A DNA stretch of 64,000 bases from assembly GCF_030646165.1 (NCBI RefSeq), contig NZ_JAUTDO010000005.1, forward strand, positions 310,001-374,000, read 5' to 3'. A model generated the notes under the pieces. It was not told the origin of the DNA and made no database searches. It saw nothing but the letters and a program-made list of their open reading frames with translations. This stretch comes from Conexibacter sp. CPCC 206217 (lineage in GTDB: Bacteria > Actinomycetota > Thermoleophilia > Solirubrobacterales > Solirubrobacteraceae). Made by a program: the position numbers and the translations under genes. Of the stretch, positions 7,126 through 15,851 are shown piece by piece (within the stretch, counting starts at the first letter, position 1; each line of letters begins with the position of its first letter).

Positions 7126-10100
7126 CTAGCGGTCGCCCGGCAGCTTCACCGGGTACATGCCGACCGGGCGGCCGAGGTCGAGCGCCGTCTCGACGATGCG
7201 GCGCTGCTCGGCGGCGTGCGCGGCCGGGTAGCCCTCGGCCGTGGAGGCGCGCTCGGGGCGGCCGATGTAGCCGAACTTCAGGTCGCGCGGGAGGATCTGC
7301 ATCAGCCGCGGGGACATGTGCGCGCGGGCGCCCATGTTGCGCGGCTCCTCCTGCAGCCAGACGACCTCTCTGAGGTTCGGGTAGCGGTTGACGACCTCGA
7401 GCACCTGCGCCTGCGGGAACGGGTACAGCAGCTCGATGCGGGCTATCGAGACGCCCTCGTTGTCTCTGCGCGCCTCCGCGTTGACGAGGTCGTAGTAGAC
7501 CTTGCCGGTGCAGAGGATCAGGCGCGTGACCTTCTGATCGTCGACCCGCGGCTCGGCCAGCACCGGGTAGAACTGCGTGTCCGACAGGTGCTCGATGCGG
7601 TTGGTCGCCTGCGGCAGGCGCAGCAGCGACTTCGGCGTCATCACGATCAGCGGGCGCTGCTTGGCGATCTTCGCCTGGCGGCGCAGCAGGTGGAAGTACT
7701 GCGCCGGGGTCGACGGGTACGCCACGCGGATGTTGCCCTCCGCCGCCAGCTGCAGGAACCGCTCCAGGCGCGCGGAGGAGTGCTCCGGGCCCGAGCCCTC
7801 GTAGGCGTGCGGCAGCAGCAGCGTCAGGCGGCTGCTCTGGCCCCACTTCGCCAGGCCGGAGACGATGAACTGGTCGATGATGACCTGCGCGCCGTTGGCG
7901 AAGTCGCCGAACTGGCCCTCCCACAGCACGAGCGTCTCGGGACCCTCCTGCGAGTAGCCGTACTCGAACCCGAGCGCGGCCATCTCCGACAGCGGCGAGT
8001 TGTGCAGCTCCATCGGCGCGAGCGCCTCGGGCAGGTTCTGGATCGGGCAGTACTCCTGACCCGTCTTCGGGTCGTGCAGCACCGTGTGGCGCTGGGAGAA
8101 CGTGCCGCGCTCCGCGTCCTGACCGGTCAGGCGGATCGGCGTGCCCTCCTCCAGCAGCGACGCGAACGCGAGCTGCTCGGCGTGGGCCCAGGTGATGCCG
8201 CCGTCGGCGCCGAGCGCGTCGCGGCGCTGGTCGAGCGAGCGCACGAGCTTCGGGTGGATCGTGAAGCCCTCCGGCACGCGCAGCAGCTCGGCGTTGAGCT
8301 TGCGCAGGCGCTCGGCGTCGACCGCGGTCGCGACCTCCGGCGAGGGCGTGCGGTCGAGCTTGTACTCGCCGGTGCCCTGCTCGACGGGCGTCGCGGCGGC
8401 GAGACGGGCCTTCAGCTCCTGGTGCTGCTCGGTCAGGACCTGCCAGACCTCGTTCGTGATCGCGTCGACCTCGTCCTGCGACACCGTGCCGGCCTCGACC
8501 AGCTGTCTGCCGAACAGCTGCGGCAGCGTCGGGTGTCTTCTGATCAGCGTGTACATCTCCGGCTGCGTGTACGCCGGCTCGTCCGCCTCGTTGTGACCGA
8601 AGCGGCGGTAGCCGATCAGGTCGATCACGACGTCGTGACCGAACTCCTGCCGGTACGCGTGCGCGAGCCGGACTGCGGAGACGCAGGCGGCGACGTCGTC
8701 GGCGTTGACGTGGATGATCGGGACGTCGAAGCCCTTCGCCATGTCCGACGCCCAGCGCGTCGAGCGCGAGTCGTCCGGATCGGTGGTGAAGCCGACCTGG
8801 TTGTTCTGGATCAGGTGGATCGTGCCGCCGACCGTGTAGCCGTCGAGCGCCTGCAGGTTGAACGTCTCCGCGACGATGCCCTGGCCGGGGAAGGCCGCGT
8901 CGCCGTGCAGCACGATCGGGAACGCCGCGTTGGTGTCCTGATGCGCGTGCGGGCCCTGGCGCGTCGTCTGCGCGGCGCGCGTGGCACCGGTCGCGACGGG
9001 CGCGACGAACTCGAGGTGCGACGGGTTCGACTCCAGCCGCACCACTATCTCCTCGCCGCCCGCGACCTGGAACGAGCCGCGCGCGCCGTGGTGGTACTTC
9101 ACGTCGCCGGTGCCGCCGTCGGGGATCGAGGTGATCACGTCGAGCGTCGAGACGCCCTCGAACTCGGCGAAGATCGAGCCGTAGGAGCGGCGCAGGTTGT
9201 GCGCCAGCACGTTGAGGCGGCCGCGGTGGGCCATGCCGATGACGACCTCGCGGCCGCCGCGCGTGGCGGCGAGCCGGACCAGCTCGTCGATGATCGGGAC
9301 CGTCATGTCGAGGCCCTCGACCGAGAACTGCTTCTGCCCGAGGTACGCCTTGTGCATGAAGCGCTCGAACGCGTCGACCTCGATCAAGCGGCGCAGCAGC
9401 GTCTTCTGCTCGTCGTTGGTGAGCGGCTTGCGGAAGGTGCCGGTCTCGATCTTCTCGCGCAGCCAGACGCGCTGGCGGTGCGAGGAGATGTGCTCGATCT
9501 CGTAGGCGATCGTGCCGCAGTACGTCTCGCGCAGGTGCGGCAGCGCGTCGGCGAAGGTCGCGCCGGGGACGCCCATTCGCATGATCCGCGCGGGGATCTG
9601 CGCCATCAGCTCCGGCGTCAGCGAGAGGCCCTCGGGATCGAGGCCCGAGTCGCCGACCGGCTCGGATCCGAGCGGGTCCAGGCGCGCGGCCAGATGGCCG
9701 TGCGTGCGGTAGGCCTTCAGCAGCGAGACGGCGGCCTGGACGGCCTGCAGCAGCTCCTCGCTCGGCGCGGCGCCGGCAGCGGCGGGCGCGGCGGCAGCCA
9801 CCGGCGCTGCGAGCGTCGCGGCGGCCTGCGCGGCGGGCGCCGGCGGCGGCGGAAGCTCCGGCAGCGTGGCGCCGAGGTCGGAGAAGACCTGCTCGTAGAA
9901 GCCGTCCTCGCCCTGCAGCAACTGCTCGATCCGCTGCAGGAAACGACCCGACTCCGCACCCTGGATGATGCGGTGGTCGTACGTCGAGGTCATCGACATG
10001 ACTCTCTCGGCGCCGATCAGCGCGCCGATCGCGCCGAGCCCGACGGGGTAGGCGATCGAGCCGGTCGCGACGATCGTGCCCTGGCCGGTCATCAGCCGCG

Positions 10101-11430
10101 GCACGGAGGCGACGGTGCCGATGCCGCCGGGGTTCGTCAGCGTGACGTTGCCGCCGGTCAGGTCGTCGGCTGTCAGCGTGTTCGTGCGCGCCTTCTCGAC
10201 GAGCGCGTTGTACGCGTCGAGGAAGTCGCTGAAGCTGAGCGCGTCCGCGTTTCTGATGATCGGGACCATCAGCGTGCGGCTGCCGTCCTTCTTCTCGACG
10301 TCGACGGCGAGACCGAGGTTGACGCCGCCATCGTCGATCCGATGAGGCTTCCCGTCGATCTCCGCGAAGTGGTGCGCCATCACCGGCAGGTCGTGGCCAG
10401 CTCTCGCGATCGCGTACGCGATCAGGTGCGTGTAGGAGACCTTGATGCCCGCTGCCTTGAGCTGCTTGCGACGGGCGTCGAGCGTCGTCACGGTCAGCGT
10501 GCGGAACGAGGTCGCGGTCGGGATCGAGCGCGACTCGTCCATGTATCTGGCGAGCATCGCCGCGCCGCCCTTGATGAGCGTCGCGCCGGCGGGCTTGTCG
10601 GCGGCCGCGGCGGCCTTGCCGTTGGTCGAGGCGCCGCCATTGGCGGCGGCGAGCACGTCCTCCTTGACGACGCGGCCCGCGCGGCCGGAGCCGGCGACGC
10701 GGTCGAGCGGGACGCCGAGCGCGGCGGCCGCGCGGCGGGCGATCGGCGAGGCGTTGGCGGACTCGTCGAGCTGGCCGGGAGCAGCGGCAGGAGATGGCGC
10801 GGCGGCGGGCTTGGGGGCGCCGCCCGCGGCCGGGGTGGAGACGGCGGCGTCGGCGCTCGTCGTCATGCGCGCGAGCACCTGGCCGACCGTGACGGTGTCG
10901 CCGGCGGCGACGAGCGTCTCGGTGATCGTGCCGGCGGCGGGGGCCGGAACCTCGGCGTCGACCTTGTCGGTCGAGATCTCGATGACCGTGTCGTCGACGG
11001 CGACCGTCTGGCCGGCCTCGACGTGCCACTCGAGCACGACGCCCTCGTTGACCGACTCGCCCATCTGCGGCATGACGATCTCGAGCGTCTGGGCGGCTAC
11101 CGGGTCGGCGGGCGGCGGGGCGGCGACGTCGGCCGCGGCCGGTGCGCTCCCGTTCCCGTTCGTCGCCGCGGGCGCGCCGTCGCCGGGGGCGATCTCGGCG
11201 AGCACACTGCCGACGGTGACGGTGTCACCCTCGGAGGCGAAGATTTTGACGACGGTGCCTGAGGTAGGGGCCGGAACCTCTGCGTCGACCTTGTCGGTCG
11301 AGATCTCGACGAGGATTTCGTCGGCTTCGATCGATTCGCCCTCAGACTTGTGCCACTCGAGGACGGTACCTTCCGTCACCGAGTCGCCCATCTGGGGCAT
11401 GACCACCTGGACTGTCGTGTCCACGGACAT
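7126..11430 (-). CDS. Fused 2-oxoglutarate dehydrogenase E2-E1 with two lipoyl domains
   Basis: About 1434 residues. In order: lipoyl domain 1 (residues 6-80, STDKVDAEV lysine), lipoyl domain 2 (110-185, same motif), a peripheral-subunit-binding domain (about 225-260, SPIARRAAAALG), the E2 acyltransferase domain (about 285-500, ending YDHRIIQGAESG), an Ala/Pro linker, then a full E1 from about 555 (LKAYRTHGHLAARLDPLG, GMAHRGRLNVLAH). The chain converts 2-oxoglutarate to succinyl-CoA with a separate E3. Known actinobacterial Kgd/OdhA proteins fuse E2 and E1 but lack lipoyl domains; this one has two. The ATG at 11430 lies close to the first lipoyl domain. A GTG at 11469 would add 13 residues; neither start has a strong ribosome site. 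Confidence 0.93.
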   Translation of the reverse strand: MSVDTTVQVVMPQMGDSVTEGTVLEWHKSEGESIEADEILVEISTDKVDAEVPAPTSGTVVKIFASEGDTVTVGSVLAEIAPGDGAPAATNGNGSAPAAADVAAPPPADPVAAQTLEIVMPQMGESVNEGVVLEWHVEAGQTVAVDDTVIEISTDKVDAEVPAPAAGTITETLVAAGDTVTVGQVLARMTTSADAAVSTPAAGGAPKPAAAPSPAAAPGQLDESANASPIARRAAAALGVPLDRVAGSGRAGRVVKEDVLAAANGGASTNGKAAAAADKPAGATLIKGGAAMLARYMDESRSIPTATSFRTLTVTTLDARRKQLKAAGIKVSYTHLIAYAIARAGHDLPVMAHHFAEIDGKPHRIDDGGVNLGLAVDVEKKDGSRTLMVPIIRNADALSFSDFLDAYNALVEKARTNTLTADDLTGGNVTLTNPGGIGTVASVPRLMTGQGTIVATGSIAYPVGLGAIGALIGAERVMSMTSTYDHRIIQGAESGRFLQRIEQLLQGEDGFYEQVFSDLGATLPELPPPPAPAAQAAATLAAPVAAAAPAAAGAAPSEELLQAVQAAVSLLKAYRTHGHLAARLDPLGSEPVGDSGLDPEGLSLTPELMAQIPARIMRMGVPGATFADALPHLRETYCGTIAYEIEHISSHRQRVWLREKIETGTFRKPLTNDEQKTLLRRLIEVDAFERFMHKAYLGQKQFSVEGLDMTVPIIDELVRLAATRGGREVVIGMAHRGRLNVLAHNLRRSYGSIFAEFEGVSTLDVITSIPDGGTGDVKYHHGARGSFQVAGGEEIVVRLESNPSHLEFVAPVATGATRAAQTTRQGPHAHQDTNAAFPIVLHGDAAFPGQGIVAETFNLQALDGYTVGGTIHLIQNNQVGFTTDPDDSRSTRWASDMAKGFDVPIIHVNADDVAACVSAVRLAHAYRQEFGHDVVIDLIGYRRFGHNEADEPAYTQPEMYTLIRRHPTLPQLFGRQLVEAGTVSQDEVDAITNEVWQVLTEQHQELKARLAAATPVEQGTGEYKLDRTPSPEVATAVDAERLRKLNAELLRVPEGFTIHPKLVRSLDQRRDALGADGGITWAHAEQLAFASLLEEGTPIRLTGQDAERGTFSQRHTVLHDPKTGQEYCPIQNLPEALAPMELHNSPLSEMAALGFEYGYSQEGPETLVLWEGQFGDFANGAQVIIDQFIVSGLAKWGQSSRLTLLLPHAYEGSGPEHSSARLERFLQLAAEGNIRVAYPSTPAQYFHLLRRQAKIAKQRPLIVMTPKSLLRLPQATNRIEHLSDTQFYPVLAEPRVDDQKVTRLILCTGKVYYDLVNAEARRDNEGVSIARIELLYPFPQAQVLEVVNRYPNLREVVWLQEEPRNMGARAHMSPRLMQILPRDLKFGYIGRPERASTAEGYPAAHAAEQRRIVETALDLGRPVGMYPVKLPGDR

Positions 11431-11510
11431 CTCGTTGTCTGACAATAGCGATTCGTCGTCGGTGTGCACGTCCCGGTGATCGGCGCGCCGTCAGCGAGAT
11501 TGAACGCGTT

Positions 11511-11876
11511 TCAGCCAGTGGCCTGCTGGCGTCGCCGATGCTGCTCCCAGACGAATCCGATGGTGCCCGCGAACGGCCCCAAACCGCCGATCACGGCGAC
11601 CACGACGGCGAGCCAGAAGGGGATCGTGCGGCGTCGCGCGGCGACGATGCAGAGCAGCGACATCGCTATCCAGAGCAGGCCGTGCGCCCATCCCAGCAGC
11701 ATCGTCGCGGTCTCGTTCGTCGGGCCGAGCCAGAAGAAGATCAGCACGGCGTAGACGCCGGAGTGGACGAACGAGAGGACCTCGAGGAAGCCGAACGAGG
11801 GGAAGCGGTGCTCGCGGCTGTCGTCGGACGCGCGCAGGCGCGGGCGCGTCAGCGGATCGGCGGGCGCGGCCTTCAT
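11511..11876 (-). CDS. DUF3817 membrane protein
   Basis: A 121-residue integral membrane protein. After a charged N-terminus it has three hydrophobic helices: around residues 30-48 (FLEVLSFVHSGVYAVLIFFW), 57-78 (MLLGWAHGLLWIAMSLLCIV) and 86-107 (FWLAVVVAVIGGLGPFAGTI). The GWAHGLLW pattern and spacing are typical of DUF3817, a family common in actinobacteria with unknown function. It lies on the same strand upstream of the oxoglutarate dehydrogenase gene and 7 bases after the NUDIX gene, so the two small genes are probably co-transcribed. Confidence 0.85.
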   Translation of the reverse strand: MKAAPADPLTRPRLRASDDSREHRFPSFGFLEVLSFVHSGVYAVLIFFWLGPTNETATMLLGWAHGLLWIAMSLLCIVAARRRTIPFWLAVVVAVIGGLGPFAGTIGFVWEQHRRRQQATG

Positions 11877-11883
11877 ACCGTCC

Positions 11884-12531
11884 TCATGCCAACAGCGCGG
11901 CCATGCCGCGGACCGTCTCGTCGGCCTCGTCGGGCCACTGCTCGATCGCCGCCGGCCACCACGCGTGCGCGTCGTGCTCGTCGTCGGGCACCGCCGTGGC
12001 GCCCACCGGCAGCCACGCGAGCCCGACGAGGAACGCGAGCCCGTTCGGCGTCGCGGCGAGCGCCTCGACCGTCAGCCGCTCGGGCACGACCGACCACTCC
12101 TCCTCCAACTCGCGCGTCATCGCCTCGACCGGGCACTCGCCGACCTCGACCGCGCCGCCGGCGCCGAGCGTCCAGCGGCCCGTCCAGGAGGCGAGCCAGG
12201 CGGCGCGCCTGCCGGCCAGCCAGCGACCGTCGGCGTCGCGCACGACGCACAGGACCGAGACGCTGCGCGCCGCGGCGCTGCCGGTCAGCCGCAGCGACCA
12301 GCGCGCCGGCTGCAGCTCCAGTTGGAGGCCGCCGTCGCGCTGCTCGAAGGAGGCGAGCCGCGCGGCGAGGCCGTCGTGGCTCGGCGAGCCGCGCTCGCGC
12401 AGCCGCGCGAGCGCGAGATCGGCCGCGGCGGTGTCGGCGGCGGCGGGCACGAACGCGTCGTCGCGCCAGGCGCAGGTGACCTGGTCCGGGGACCAGGGGC
12501 CGCGCGCGAGCATGTCGTGGGTGAGCGCCAC
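11884..12531 (-). CDS. NUDIX hydrolase
   Basis: A 215-residue protein starting at GTG 12531. The N-terminal 85 residues form an uncharacterised domain. From SVSVLCVVRD a NUDIX fold follows, with the box GAVEVGECPVEAMTRELEEE at about residues 125-144, fitting Gx5Ex7REUxEE. The usual Gly after EEx is Trp. NUDIX enzymes cleave nucleoside diphosphates linked to another moiety using Mg or Mn held by the box glutamates; the substrate here cannot be told. It is divergent from the flavoprotein gene with only 52 bases between the starts. Confidence 0.85.
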   Translation of the reverse strand: MALTHDMLARGPWSPDQVTCAWRDDAFVPAAADTAAADLALARLRERGSPSHDGLAARLASFEQRDGGLQLELQPARWSLRLTGSAAARSVSVLCVVRDADGRWLAGRRAAWLASWTGRWTLGAGGAVEVGECPVEAMTRELEEEWSVVPERLTVEALAATPNGLAFLVGLAWLPVGATAVPDDEHDAHAWWPAAIEQWPDEADETVRGMAALLA

Positions 12532-12583
12532 GCCATGAACGTTAGTTACTCACCGCCCCCGGCGGCATGCATACACTCGTGCG

Positions 12584-14200
12584 GTGGCGCGACTGCGCAA
12601 CCACTGGGGCTGGGGGTGGGAGGACGAGCGGCTGACGCGCGAGCAGCTGCGCGAGGCGGCCGTCGGCCTCTCGCAGCATCTCGGCTTCGGCGCGCACGAG
12701 CCGGAGCTGCCGGTCGCGCTCGACGCGGTCGAGCTCCCGCCCGCGCGGCTGCGCGCACCCGCGGGCGCACGCGAGGGCCTGTTCGCCGACGACCTCCCCG
12801 CGCGCGTGCGGCATACGTACGGGCGCGCCTACCGCGACGTCGTGCGCGGCATGCGCGGCCGCTTCGAGGATCCGCCGGACCTCGTCGCGCGACCGCGCGA
12901 CGAGGCGGAGGTCGAGCAGGTGCTGGCATGGGCCGACGGCGCCGACGCCGCGGTGATCCCGTTCGGCGGCGGCACGAGCGTCGTCGGCGGCGTCGAGGCG
13001 CGGATCGGCGCGCGCTACGCCGGCGCCGTCTCGCTCGACCTGACGGCGCTCGACCGCGTGCTCGAGGTCGATCCGGTCTCGCGCGCGGCGCGGATCCAGG
13101 GCGGGATCCTCGGGCCGGAGCTGGAGGCGCAGCTGGCGCCGCACGAGCTGACGCTGCGCCACTTCCCGCAGTCGTTCCAGCTCTCGACGCTCGGCGGCTG
13201 GATCGTCACGCGCGCTGGCGGGCACTTCGCGACCCTGCAGACGCACATCGACGACCTCGTCGAGTCGATCCGCGCGATCACGCCGGCCGGCACGTGGGAG
13301 TCGCGGCGGCTGCCGGGCTCGGGCGCCGGGCCGAGCCCCGACCGGCTGCTGCTGGGCTCGGAGGGGACGCTCGGGATCGTCACGGAGGCGTGGGTGCGGG
13401 TGCGGCCCAAGCCGGTCCATCGCGCAGGGCGCGCGGTCCGCTTCTCCTCGTTCTCGGCCGGGGCGCAGGCCGTGCGCGCCTTGGCGCAGTCGGGCCTGCA
13501 TCCGGAGAACTGCCGCCTGATCGATCCGTCGGAGGCGGCGCTGACGTTCGCCGGCGACGGCTCCGCGGCGCTGCTCGTGCTCGGCTTCGAGTCCGTGCAC
13601 GAGCCGGTCGACGCGCGCCTGGCGAGCGCGCTCGCGCTCTGTCGCGAAGCCGGCGGCAGCTGGGACGAGCAGGCCGAGGGAGCCCGCGGCGGTGCGGTCG
13701 GCAGCTGGCGCGAGGCGTTCCTGCGCGCGCCGTACGTGCGCGACGTGCTGATCGCGATGGGCGTGCTGTCGGAGACGTTCGAGACCGCGATCACGTGGGA
13801 GCGCTTCGACGGCTTCGTCGCGTCCGTCCGCGCGGCCGTCGCGCAGGCGGTCCGCGAGCAGTGCGGCGAGGGGCTCGTGACGTGCCGCGTCACGCACGCC
13901 TATCCGGACGGCGCGGCGCCGTATTTCACGGTCGTCGCGCCGGTCGCGCGCGGCGAGGAGGTCGAGCGCTGGGACGCGATCAAGCGCGTCGCCGGCGAGG
14001 CGATCCTGGCGGCCGGCGGAACGATCACGCACCACCACGCGGTCGGTCGCGATCACCGCCCGTGGTACGACCGGCAGCGGCCCGAGCCGTTCGCGGCGGC
14101 GCTGCGTGGCGCGAAGGCATCCGTCGATCCGCGCTGGCTGCTCAATCCTGGGGTGCTGCTCGATCCCTCCGTCGCGGACCTGTCCGCGACCGCTCAGTAG
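12584..14200 (+). CDS. FAD-binding oxidoreductase, alkyl-DHAP synthase-like
   Basis: A 538-residue VAO/PCMH-type flavoprotein. The FAD PP-loop is at about residues 125-140 (AAVIPFGGGTSVVGGVEA). RHFPQSFQLSTLGGWIVTRA, the HFATLQTHIDDLVES stretch and GSGAGPSPDRLLLGSEGTLG follow at about 190-265. The C-terminal domain has TCRVTHAYPDGAAPYFTV and the histidine run THHHAVGRDHRPWYDRQRP. This set is characteristic of alkyldihydroxyacetonephosphate synthase, which swaps the acyl chain of acyl-DHAP for a fatty alcohol in ether-lipid synthesis; the HHH motif is part of that active site. A bacterial homologue may instead be a hydroxyacid dehydrogenase. Start GTG 12584. Confidence 0.85.
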   Translation: MARLRNHWGWGWEDERLTREQLREAAVGLSQHLGFGAHEPELPVALDAVELPPARLRAPAGAREGLFADDLPARVRHTYGRAYRDVVRGMRGRFEDPPDLVARPRDEAEVEQVLAWADGADAAVIPFGGGTSVVGGVEARIGARYAGAVSLDLTALDRVLEVDPVSRAARIQGGILGPELEAQLAPHELTLRHFPQSFQLSTLGGWIVTRAGGHFATLQTHIDDLVESIRAITPAGTWESRRLPGSGAGPSPDRLLLGSEGTLGIVTEAWVRVRPKPVHRAGRAVRFSSFSAGAQAVRALAQSGLHPENCRLIDPSEAALTFAGDGSAALLVLGFESVHEPVDARLASALALCREAGGSWDEQAEGARGGAVGSWREAFLRAPYVRDVLIAMGVLSETFETAITWERFDGFVASVRAAVAQAVREQCGEGLVTCRVTHAYPDGAAPYFTVVAPVARGEEVERWDAIKRVAGEAILAAGGTITHHHAVGRDHRPWYDRQRPEPFAAALRGAKASVDPRWLLNPGVLLDPSVADLSATAQ

Positions 14201-14449
14201 CGCCTCGCAGCGGTCTTCACCATTCCGGCGGCGCTCACTGCTGCGTTCGCGGCTTGCGCGCAACGGTATGGCAGCCGGACGGCGGGTTGCACGTGGCGCG
14301 GTGGCCGAAGCGCAGATACGGCGGGAGAAACGCGGCGCGGCGTCGGCGCTGCTGGCTGACCGCCAACAAACATATGTGTCTTTGATCTTGGGTAAGCTGG
14401 CCGCGGCCCGCCGTTCCGCGGTGCTTATTGGTCAACGTTGTTTACGCTG

Positions 14450-14497
14450 TTCAGAATTCTGAATTTCGCAGCTTGGTTGCAATCATTCAGTTCTGAA
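14450..14497. promoter_or_regulatory. Two TTCAG/CTGAA palindromes, possible operators
   Basis: TTCAGAATTCTGAA (14450-14463) is a perfect 14-bp palindrome. TTCAGTTCTGAA (14486-14497) repeats the same arms with a 2-base spacer, 36 bases later (start to start). They lie in the AT-richer part of the gap before the ArsR-type regulator and may bind it or another dimeric repressor. Confidence 0.5.
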
Positions 14498-14731
14498 GTG
14501 TCAGTGCTGGGCCTTGATCGGCGTCTCGCCGATCCCAAGCATTCGCGGCGATGACAGCCTCGCCACCGCCGTCCTGTCCGCCCCTGAAGCGGCGACCGCA
14601 CATCCCCCAGCGGTCGTCGCGGTGTCCCGTGCGCGCCCCCTTTGAAGCGCATGGGCACGCTGGCCCGGCCGCGCCTCCCGCTGCGGTCGAAGCTTGCTAG
14701 CGAAAGGCGACACGGCGTGCGAGCGCTGCGC

Positions 14732-14768
14732 GACGGTCCTGGCGGGTCTCGTACCCGCCAGGACCGTC
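14732..14768. other. Perfect 16-bp hairpin in leader region
   Basis: GACGGTCCTGGCGGGT and its exact complement flank a CTCGT loop. An outer GCTGC/GCAGC pair (14725-14729 and 14770-14774) extends the stem past a small bulge. It ends 88 bases before the start of the ArsR-type gene, so it could be an attenuator, a terminator of an upstream transcript, or part of a structured RNA. Confidence 0.6.
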
Positions 14769-14856
14769 TGCAGCGGCGGCTGTCGCACGAGCGCGCCCGC
14801 GCGGCAGCCGCCGCTGTCATCGCTGTTGCTGACCGGTCGCGGCTGCTGAGCGTCAG

Positions 14857-15453
14857 GTGAACGTTCCGCTGTCCGAACCGCCCGACGCGGTCGACGCCCG
14901 CGTCGTCAAGGCCCTGTCGCACCCCACGCGGGTGCGGATCCTCGAGCTGCTGCAGACGCGCGAGCTGGCGAGCCCGGTCGAGCTGGCCGGCGAGCTGGAG
15001 ATCCCGCTCGGCACCGTCAGCTATCACGTCAGACGGCTGGCGGCGCTCGGCTTCATCGAGCTGGCGACGCGCACCCAGCGCCGCGGCGCCGTCGAGCACC
15101 ACTACCGCGTACGCGCCGCACTCGAACCGCCGCGGCCGCAGCGGCGTCGCCGCGGGCCGACCGCAGTCGCCAGCCAGGTGCGGCCGCCGGCCGCACTCGC
15201 GACGCTGCTGGACGACGCGCACGCGGCGCTGGCACGCGGCGGCTTCGACGCCGTCGCCGCTCGCGCCGGCAGTCGCGCGCTGCTGCTCGACGAGCGCGGC
15301 ATGAGACAGCTGCGCGTGCTGCTGGAGCGCTGGGCGCGGCGGCTCGACGAGATCGAGCGCGCGAGCATCAAGCGGCTGGCGAGAGCGGACGGAACCGGCG
15401 CCGGCCCGCGCGCGACGACCGCGCTGGCGCTGCTGCTGCCGCTGGACGGGTAG
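14857..15453 (+). CDS. ArsR-type winged-helix transcriptional regulator
   Basis: A 198-residue protein. Residues 12-85 form a winged helix: VVKALSHPTRVRILELLQTR, then the recognition helix region IPLGTVSYHVRRLAALGFIEL and a wing with the RRGAVEHHYR strand. This matches ArsR/HTH_20 regulators. The C-terminal half is a helical domain ending in a probable coiled segment (MRQLRVLLERWARRLDEIERAS). No metal-binding cysteines are visible, so it is unlikely to be a metal sensor. Start GTG 14857 is weakly supported by a ribosome site. A terminator overlaps its stop codon. The target genes are unknown; the palindromes upstream are candidates for autoregulation. Confidence 0.85.
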   Translation: MNVPLSEPPDAVDARVVKALSHPTRVRILELLQTRELASPVELAGELEIPLGTVSYHVRRLAALGFIELATRTQRRGAVEHHYRVRAALEPPRPQRRRRGPTAVASQVRPPAALATLLDDAHAALARGGFDAVAARAGSRALLLDERGMRQLRVLLERWARRLDEIERASIKRLARADGTGAGPRATTALALLLPLDG

Positions 15454-15479
15454 CGCTCGTCGCCGAAGCGACGAGCGCT
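15452..15479. terminator. Terminator overlapping stop codon
   Basis: AGCGCTCGTCGC and GCGACGAGCGCT pair perfectly over 12 bp with a CGAA loop. The left arm begins inside the TAG stop of the ArsR-type gene. The reverse-strand gene ending at 15491 can use the same hairpin. Confidence 0.8.
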
Positions 15480-15490
15480 GCAAGCGCGTC

Positions 15491-15817
15491 CTAGAAGGAG
15501 CGGCGCTCGAGGTCGCTGGTGGACCCGCCGCCGACCGTCGTGGTCGCGAACGCGTCGACGACCTCTTCCTCGGTCTCTTCCTTCTCGCCGTCGTGCTGAC
15601 CGTCGCACAGCACGCGGAAGTTGCCCGACGTGCCGCTGTCGGTCTGGATCGTGATGCCGGGGAGGATCTCCTCGCCCTCCTCGAAACCGAGGCGCTCGAT
15701 GTCGAAGTGCGCCATCCCGATCCCGTGCGCGGTGTGGGTCGGGTTCTCGCGGTCGTGGGAGGCGATCGCCTGGGCGAAGCGCTGCAGGTTCTTTGCGACT
15801 TTGCTGGTGTCGGCCAT
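15491..15817 (-). CDS. Conserved-looking small protein of unknown function
   Basis: An acidic, soluble protein of 108 residues, starting at ATG 15817; a TTG two codons upstream is possible. No domain is recognised. Visible features are a central block (HGIGMAHFDIERLGFEEGEE) with His and acidic residues, a strand-rich part (ILPGITIQTDSGTSGNFRVL), a single Cys in VLCDGQHD, and a Glu-rich then Gly/Thr-rich tail. Codon bias is strongly that of a real gene. It stands alone between an ArsR-type gene and a glyoxalase gene. Confidence 0.6.
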   Translation of the reverse strand: MADTSKVAKNLQRFAQAIASHDRENPTHTAHGIGMAHFDIERLGFEEGEEILPGITIQTDSGTSGNFRVLCDGQHDGEKEETEEEVVDAFATTTVGGGSTSDLERRSF

Positions 15818-15851
15818 CGTCAACTGAGGGTAGCGCGCAGGGGCCGCCGCG

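Larger units (their letters stand above)
14201..14856. other. 656-base structured intergenic region
   Basis: No convincing gene is seen. The first part (14360-14500) is clearly lower in GC and carries several palindromes, including CAACGTTG at 14433. The rest is GC-rich with strong hairpins: a 7-bp stem CGACCGC/GCGGTCG at 14593-14616 and a 16-bp stem at 14732-14768. It could hold a promoter with operator sites, a long leader, or a non-coding RNA upstream of the ArsR-type gene. Confidence 0.55.

Noticed and set aside
6716..11029. A 1437-codon frame overlapping the oxoglutarate dehydrogenase gene on the same strand
   Set aside because: It is a frame-shifted reading of the same DNA, rich in Arg and lacking any recognisable motif; the true frame shows lipoyl, E2 and E1 signatures throughout.
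14642..14860. A 72-residue frame ending in a GTGA overlap with the ArsR-type gene, possible leader peptide
   Set aside because: It is Arg-rich, has no ribosome site and crosses the perfect 16-bp hairpin, so non-coding structure explains the region better.
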